A DNA stretch of 18,028 nucleotides from UMGS755 sp045602005. Its GTDB lineage: Bacteria > Bacillota > Clostridia > UBA1381 > UBA9506. This document shows positions 14,418 through 18,028 of this stretch, in pieces. Where the stretch lies: positions 1-18,028 of the forward strand of contig JAZSAS010000068.1 in assembly GCA_045602005.1 (NCBI GenBank). The letters run 5' to 3'. A model generated the notes under the pieces. It was given only the letters and a program-made list of their open reading frames with translations. It ran no database searches and was not told the DNA's origin. Position 1 is the stretch's first letter. Each line of letters opens with the position of its first letter. The position numbers were made by a program, and so were the translations under genes.

Positions 14418-17033
14418 TTGACATTTCATTTAATGAAAATACAAGCTGTGCTTGAAAAGCTGTCATCTGACGCTGTGAAAGGTCTGACCCGGGAGCAGGC
14501 AGCACAACATCTGGAAACCTTTGGTGAAAACCGGTTGCAGGAAAAGAAAAAGAAAACCCTGTTTCAGCGCTTTTTAGACCAGTTTAAAGACGTTATGATT
14601 CTCATTTTGATTGCAGCTGCCATCGTTTCGTTTGTGATTGCCTGTGTGGAAGGCGAGCCGAAAGAATTCTTTGAACCGGCCCTGATTCTTTTAATTGTGG
14701 TGGTTAATGCAATTATGGGTGTGATGCAGGAGAGCAAAGCAGAAAAGGCTCTGGATGCACTGAAAACTCTGTCGGCACCCCATGCACGGGTGGTTCGTGA
14801 CGGAGAAGAAAGTGTCATTGATGCGAGCCAGTTGGTGCCGGGGGATATCATTCATTTAGAAGCCGGCGACTTTGTGCCGGCAGATAGCAGGCTCATTCGG
14901 AGCGTCAGCTTAAAGTGTGAGGAATCTGCTTTAACGGGGGAATCTGTTCCCTCAGAGAAAGATGCCGATGCTGACATTAGCGAAAATGCACCTTTGGGTG
15001 ACCGCAGCAATATGGTGTTCTCCGGCTGCAGCGTGACCTATGGCACAGCAACGGCCGTGGTTACAGCAACGGGCATGAATACAGAAATGGGCAAAATTGC
15101 CAACCTTTTAGAAGGAGAAGGGGAAGTTCAAACACCCCTGCAGAAGAAACTGGCACAGCTTGGCAAATATTTGGGCATACTGGCACTGGCAGTTTGTGCC
15201 GTTATCTTTGTTGTGGGTATTTTAAATAATCTAAATCAAATTGATATTTTCATGACTGCCGTTTCCTTGGCAGTGTCTGCCATTCCTGAAGGACTCCCCG
15301 CCATTGTAACGATTGTGTTGTCTATCGGCGTGCAGCGTATGGTCAAGAAAAACGCCATCATTCGCCGTTTGCCGGCAGTGGAAACCCTGGGCAGTGCCTC
15401 GGTTATCTGTTCTGATAAAACCGGCACCCTGACCCAGAACCGCATGACATTGGTTAAGGCATTTGCCGACAGCAATGGTGAGCTTGAAGATGTGGGAACA
15501 GATAATTCTGAAACCATTCGCAAGTTGCTTTGCTTCGGTACACTTTGTTGCGACGGCTCTGTGGTTATTCAGGGTGAAGAAGAGCAGCACATTGGCGACC
15601 CGACAGAGACGGCGATTGTGCTGGCTGCTCATAAAAACGGCATAGAGAAAAAGGCTTTAAATGAGCAATATCCCCGCCTGGCTGAGCTGCCCTTTGACTC
15701 AGAAAGAAAGCTGATGTCTACCATTAACCGCATTGACGGCAAACTGGTTGTTATTGTGAAGGGTGCCTTTGATATCATGGACGCTCGCTGTGTTGCAGGT
15801 GATTTAGAACGTGCCAAGAATGTTAATGATGAGATGAGCTCACAGGCATTGCGTGTGTTGGCGGTTGCTTATAAGGAAATTGACTCTGTGCCCCAAACGC
15901 TCACGTCAGAAACGCTGGAAAGCGGATTGACCTTTCTGGGCTTGTTGGGCATGATTGACCCGCCCCGGCCCGAAGCAAAGGCTGCAGTTGAAGTCTGCCG
16001 CAAGGCCGGCATTAAGCCGGTGATGATTACCGGTGACCACGTGGTGACAGCTTCGGCGATTGCCGCTGAAATCGGTATTTTTAAAGAGGGCGACAGGGCC
16101 ATTACCGGTGCCGAGCTAGATGCTATGACCGATGAAGAACTAGATGCACAGGTGGAACAGATTTCTGTGTATGCCCGTGTGTCTCCCGAGAACAAAATTC
16201 GCATTGTCAAGGCCTGGCAGAGAAAAGGTCATGTGGTATCTATGACGGGAGACGGCGTAAATGATGCACCGGCACTGAAAGCTGCTGACATCGGCTGTGC
16301 TATGGGCATCACCGGTACAGATGTTGCCAAGGGTGCGTCGGATATGACCTTGACCGATGATAATTTTGCAACCATTGTGGATGCTGTCCGTGAAGGACGA
16401 GGCATTTATGCTAACATTAAAAAAGTGGTCGGCTTTCTGCTGGGCACTAACATCGGCGAGGTTATCACGGTGTTTGTGGCAATGCTTTGGTGGCATAAAA
16501 CGCCTCTTTTATCCATGCAGCTGTTATGGATTAATCTGGTAACAGACAGTCTGCCGGCTATTGCACTGGGTATGGAGCCGGTGGAAAAAGACATTATGAA
16601 CCGGCAGCCAAAGCCCAAGAGTGAGGGCCTCTTTGCTCACGGCTTTGGTGTGAGAATCATTCTGCAAGGTGTTATGTTTGGTATTTTGGCTTTAGTGGCT
16701 TTTTATATTGGCGAGCGAACAACAGGAGAGGATGCCGGCGGACAGACTATGGCTTTCATGGTGCTGGCACTTTCTCAGGTGATACAGGCCTTTAACATGC
16801 GCTCTGACAAGTCATTGTTTAAAATCGGCGCATTTAAAAATGCCACTCTCAACAAAGCTGTTTTGGCATCTTTTGTGATGATGCTTCTGGTTCTGTTCAC
16901 ACCCCTTTCTGTGGCATTCGGACTGATTTCGTTGCCGACAGAGCTTTATGCTCTTGGCTTTGGACTCATGTTGGTGCCCCTGGTGGTGATGGAAATTTCC
17001 AAAGCATGCGGATTGATTCAACATCGTAAATGA
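14418..17033 (+). CDS. Calcium-type P-type ATPase (P2A family)
   Basis: The 871-residue membrane pump is of normal length. In order it shows an N-terminal cation-ATPase domain (LEKLSSDAVKGLTREQA), paired membrane helices (about 50-110), actuator TGES, and a helix pair with AIPEGLPAIV. Next are phosphorylation motif CSDKTGTLTQNRM (Asp333), nucleotide-domain KGAF, TGDHVVTASAIA, hinge MTGDGVNDAPALKAADIG and six C-terminal membrane helices. Glu291 in PEGLPA and Asn706/Asp710 in NLVTDS correspond to calcium ligands of SERCA, so ATP-driven Ca2+ export is likely; another divalent ion is possible. The start is TTG 14418, supported by AGGGAGG (14403-14409) at 8-base spacing and by the family's N-terminal pattern; ATG 14433 is the alternative. 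The alarmone synthetase gene follows after 19 bases. Confidence 0.95.
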   Translation: MTFHLMKIQAVLEKLSSDAVKGLTREQAAQHLETFGENRLQEKKKKTLFQRFLDQFKDVMILILIAAAIVSFVIACVEGEPKEFFEPALILLIVVVNAIMGVMQESKAEKALDALKTLSAPHARVVRDGEESVIDASQLVPGDIIHLEAGDFVPADSRLIRSVSLKCEESALTGESVPSEKDADADISENAPLGDRSNMVFSGCSVTYGTATAVVTATGMNTEMGKIANLLEGEGEVQTPLQKKLAQLGKYLGILALAVCAVIFVVGILNNLNQIDIFMTAVSLAVSAIPEGLPAIVTIVLSIGVQRMVKKNAIIRRLPAVETLGSASVICSDKTGTLTQNRMTLVKAFADSNGELEDVGTDNSETIRKLLCFGTLCCDGSVVIQGEEEQHIGDPTETAIVLAAHKNGIEKKALNEQYPRLAELPFDSERKLMSTINRIDGKLVVIVKGAFDIMDARCVAGDLERAKNVNDEMSSQALRVLAVAYKEIDSVPQTLTSETLESGLTFLGLLGMIDPPRPEAKAAVEVCRKAGIKPVMITGDHVVTASAIAAEIGIFKEGDRAITGAELDAMTDEELDAQVEQISVYARVSPENKIRIVKAWQRKGHVVSMTGDGVNDAPALKAADIGCAMGITGTDVAKGASDMTLTDDNFATIVDAVREGRGIYANIKKVVGFLLGTNIGEVITVFVAMLWWHKTPLLSMQLLWINLVTDSLPAIALGMEPVEKDIMNRQPKPKSEGLFAHGFGVRIILQGVMFGILALVAFYIGERTTGEDAGGQTMAFMVLALSQVIQAFNMRSDKSLFKIGAFKNATLNKAVLASFVMMLLVLFTPLSVAFGLISLPTELYALGFGLMLVPLVVMEISKACGLIQHRK

Positions 17034-17052
17034 CATTTTGAAAGGTAAAAAC

Positions 17053-17730
17053 ATGACAGAAGAAAAAGACGTGAAACACTTTATGAAAAAGCTTTTGAAT
17101 GAAAAAACACCGGAGGAGCTTTCTGATTTAATCAATGGCACCAATGCACTCATGACATATTATCGGTGTGCTATTCTGGAAATTGAAACCAAATTTAAGG
17201 TGTTAAATGAGCAGTTTTCTTTGGCGCAGGAGCGGAATCCGATCGAAAGCATTAAAAGCCGATTAAAATCTTTCGGGAGCATTCAGGAAAAACTCTGCCG
17301 GAAGGGGTTGCCGCTGGAGTTGACGGCAATTGAAGAACATCTTTGCGATGTGGCGGGTGTTCGGGTGATTTGCGGGTTTATAGATGATATTTACTTGCTT
17401 GAAGAAAGCCTTTTAAAGCAGGATGATGTGCGGCTCATTACCCGAAAGGATTATATTCAAAATCCTAAGCCAAACGGTTATCGCAGCTTACATTTGATTG
17501 TGGAAATTCCGATCTTCCTATGTAACGAAAAAAAGCTGATTAAGGTAGAGGTGCAGTTGAGAACCATTGCTATGGAATCCTGGGCAAATTTGGAGCATCG
17601 GCTGCGGTATAAAAAGGAGCTGTCTGAGGAAATTCTGGCAGAAACGGAGGATATGCTGCTAGCATGTGCCGAAATCAGCAATTCTTTAGACCAGAAGATG
17701 CAAACGATACGCAATATTATAGAAAAATAG
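17053..17730 (+). CDS. Small alarmone synthetase, RelA/SpoT-domain (p)ppGpp synthetase
   Basis: The 225-residue protein is a single RelA/SpoT nucleotidyltransferase domain with no HD hydrolase, TGS or ACT domain, as in the RelP/RelQ type small alarmone synthetases. It should transfer pyrophosphate from ATP to GDP or GTP to make the stringent-response alarmones. Conserved elements are SIKSRLKSFGSIQEKL, the VAGVRVICGFIDDIY strand-helix, ITRKDYIQNPKPNGYRSLHL (Asn137 starts NPKPNGYRSLH), and VEVQLRTIAMESWANLEHRLRYK with the conserved Glu near 166. I chose ATG 17053 because GAAAGG lies seven bases upstream; a TTG at 17038 is in frame but lacks a site. The C-terminal helices resemble the tetramer-forming part of RelQ. 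I cannot separate RelP from RelQ, so no symbol is given. It is translated from the ATPase transcript, 19 bases downstream. Confidence 0.92.
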   Translation: MTEEKDVKHFMKKLLNEKTPEELSDLINGTNALMTYYRCAILEIETKFKVLNEQFSLAQERNPIESIKSRLKSFGSIQEKLCRKGLPLELTAIEEHLCDVAGVRVICGFIDDIYLLEESLLKQDDVRLITRKDYIQNPKPNGYRSLHLIVEIPIFLCNEKKLIKVEVQLRTIAMESWANLEHRLRYKKELSEEILAETEDMLLACAEISNSLDQKMQTIRNIIEK

Positions 17731-17735
17731 TTAAG

Positions 17736-17773
17736 AAACAACCAAGGTCTGCAGCTGCAGACCTTGGTTGTTT
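17736..17773. terminator. 38-base perfect palindrome, bidirectional terminator
   Basis: AAACAACCAAGGTCTGCAG (17736-17754) is followed without spacer by its exact reverse complement (17755-17773). It starts 5 bases after the alarmone synthetase stop. In RNA it gives a long stem whose central bases form the loop. Only a short T run ends it on either side. Confidence 0.75.
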
Positions 17774-18028
17774 GTGAGTCAAGCCCTCCTTCGCCTCCCT
17801 TGCCTAATACCCATTCGGGGCACGCGAGGGAGGGGGACCACCGAAGGTGGTGGAGGGATTCCGGCAAGCAGATAGTTTATAGTCTCAAATGCCCTGCCGG
17901 GCGGGCCTACTTTTGTAAGACAAAAGTAGCAAAAACGCGGGGGATTTCGATTTCCCCCCGCACCCCTAAAAACGACACAGGGGCTTTTCCCCTGGACCCC
18001 CTTTACATAGAAGAACACAATTTACATA
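17774..18028. repeat. GC-rich, hairpin-dense non-coding tail, probable dispersed repeat
   Basis: The composition changes sharply to GC-rich with runs of G and C. Several short hairpins follow one another: ACC-ACC/GGTGGT around 17838-17852, CTACTTTTGT/ACAAAAGTAG at 17907-17929, GCGGGGG/CCCCCGC at 17937-17961, and AGGGG/CCCCT near 17980-17994. The minus strand has an open frame, but the composition is repeat-like (PPPP, GRRRRA) and I do not call it. Similar hairpin-rich units, as I recall, occur in many copies in clostridial genomes; copy number cannot be tested here. Confidence 0.55.

Noticed and set aside
15231..15632. Antisense ORFs inside the P-type ATPase gene
   Set aside because: They are shadows of the strong ATPase frame. 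The products are low-complexity and no start signals are present.
17779..18018. Minus-strand 79-residue ORF in the terminal repeat
   Set aside because: Composition (PPPP, GRRRRA) follows the GC-rich hairpins, there is no ribosome binding site, and such ORFs are typical artefacts of repeats.
1..18028. CRISPR array, tRNA or rRNA genes
   Set aside because: I looked for regularly spaced direct repeats, cloverleaf-like segments and conserved rRNA blocks and saw none.

Overview
The window looks like chromosomal DNA of a spore-forming, low-to-mid-GC member of the Clostridia. The evidence is SpoIIID homology, strong purine-rich ribosome binding sites, TTGACA/TATAAT-type promoters, hairpin plus T-run terminators, an SLH-domain surface protein, TmcAL, a SWIM/SNF2 helicase and a single-domain alarmone synthetase. 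I cannot fix the genus from sequence alone.

Region 1 (1-1216) is the right end of a mobile element. A large serine recombinase, cut by the window start, ends at 1068. Its last codons run directly into the 3' part of spoIIID, the gene for the mother-cell sporulation regulator. The spoIIID part begins abruptly in the middle of the helix-turn-helix (…S-V-H-K-D…) and continues to its normal C-terminus at 1216. The simplest reading is that an element carrying its own recombinase sits inside spoIIID, in the manner of the sigK 'skin' elements. The 5' half should lie to the left, outside the window. This is the most interesting observation here.

Region 2 (1217-4992) holds two monocistronic genes with clear promoters and terminators. 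One is an exported SLH protein with five C-terminal beta-type repeats. The other is the glutamate dehydrogenase gene gdhA, whose -35 box is embedded in a perfect 16-2-16 palindrome, a likely operator.

Region 3 (5040-8580) is a hisA-hisF-hisIE-tmcAL operon combining late histidine biosynthesis steps with a tRNA(Met) modification enzyme. Convergent to it is a 1050-residue SWIM/SNF2 helicase gene (8485-11637, minus strand). The two coding regions overlap by 12 bases, and each transcript's terminator hairpin lies inside the other gene's coding sequence.

Region 4 (11640-14220) is an intergenic stretch with a possible decayed coding relic, followed by a DUF5107/TPR protein gene. That gene has visibly different codon preference (CTT leucine) and its own terminator, which suggests recent acquisition.

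Region 5 (14283-17773) is an apparent two-gene operon of a Ca2+-type P-type ATPase and a small RelA/SpoT-type (p)ppGpp synthetase. It is closed by a 38-base perfect palindrome. The last 250 bases are GC-rich, hairpin-dense and non-coding, and look like a dispersed repeat unit.
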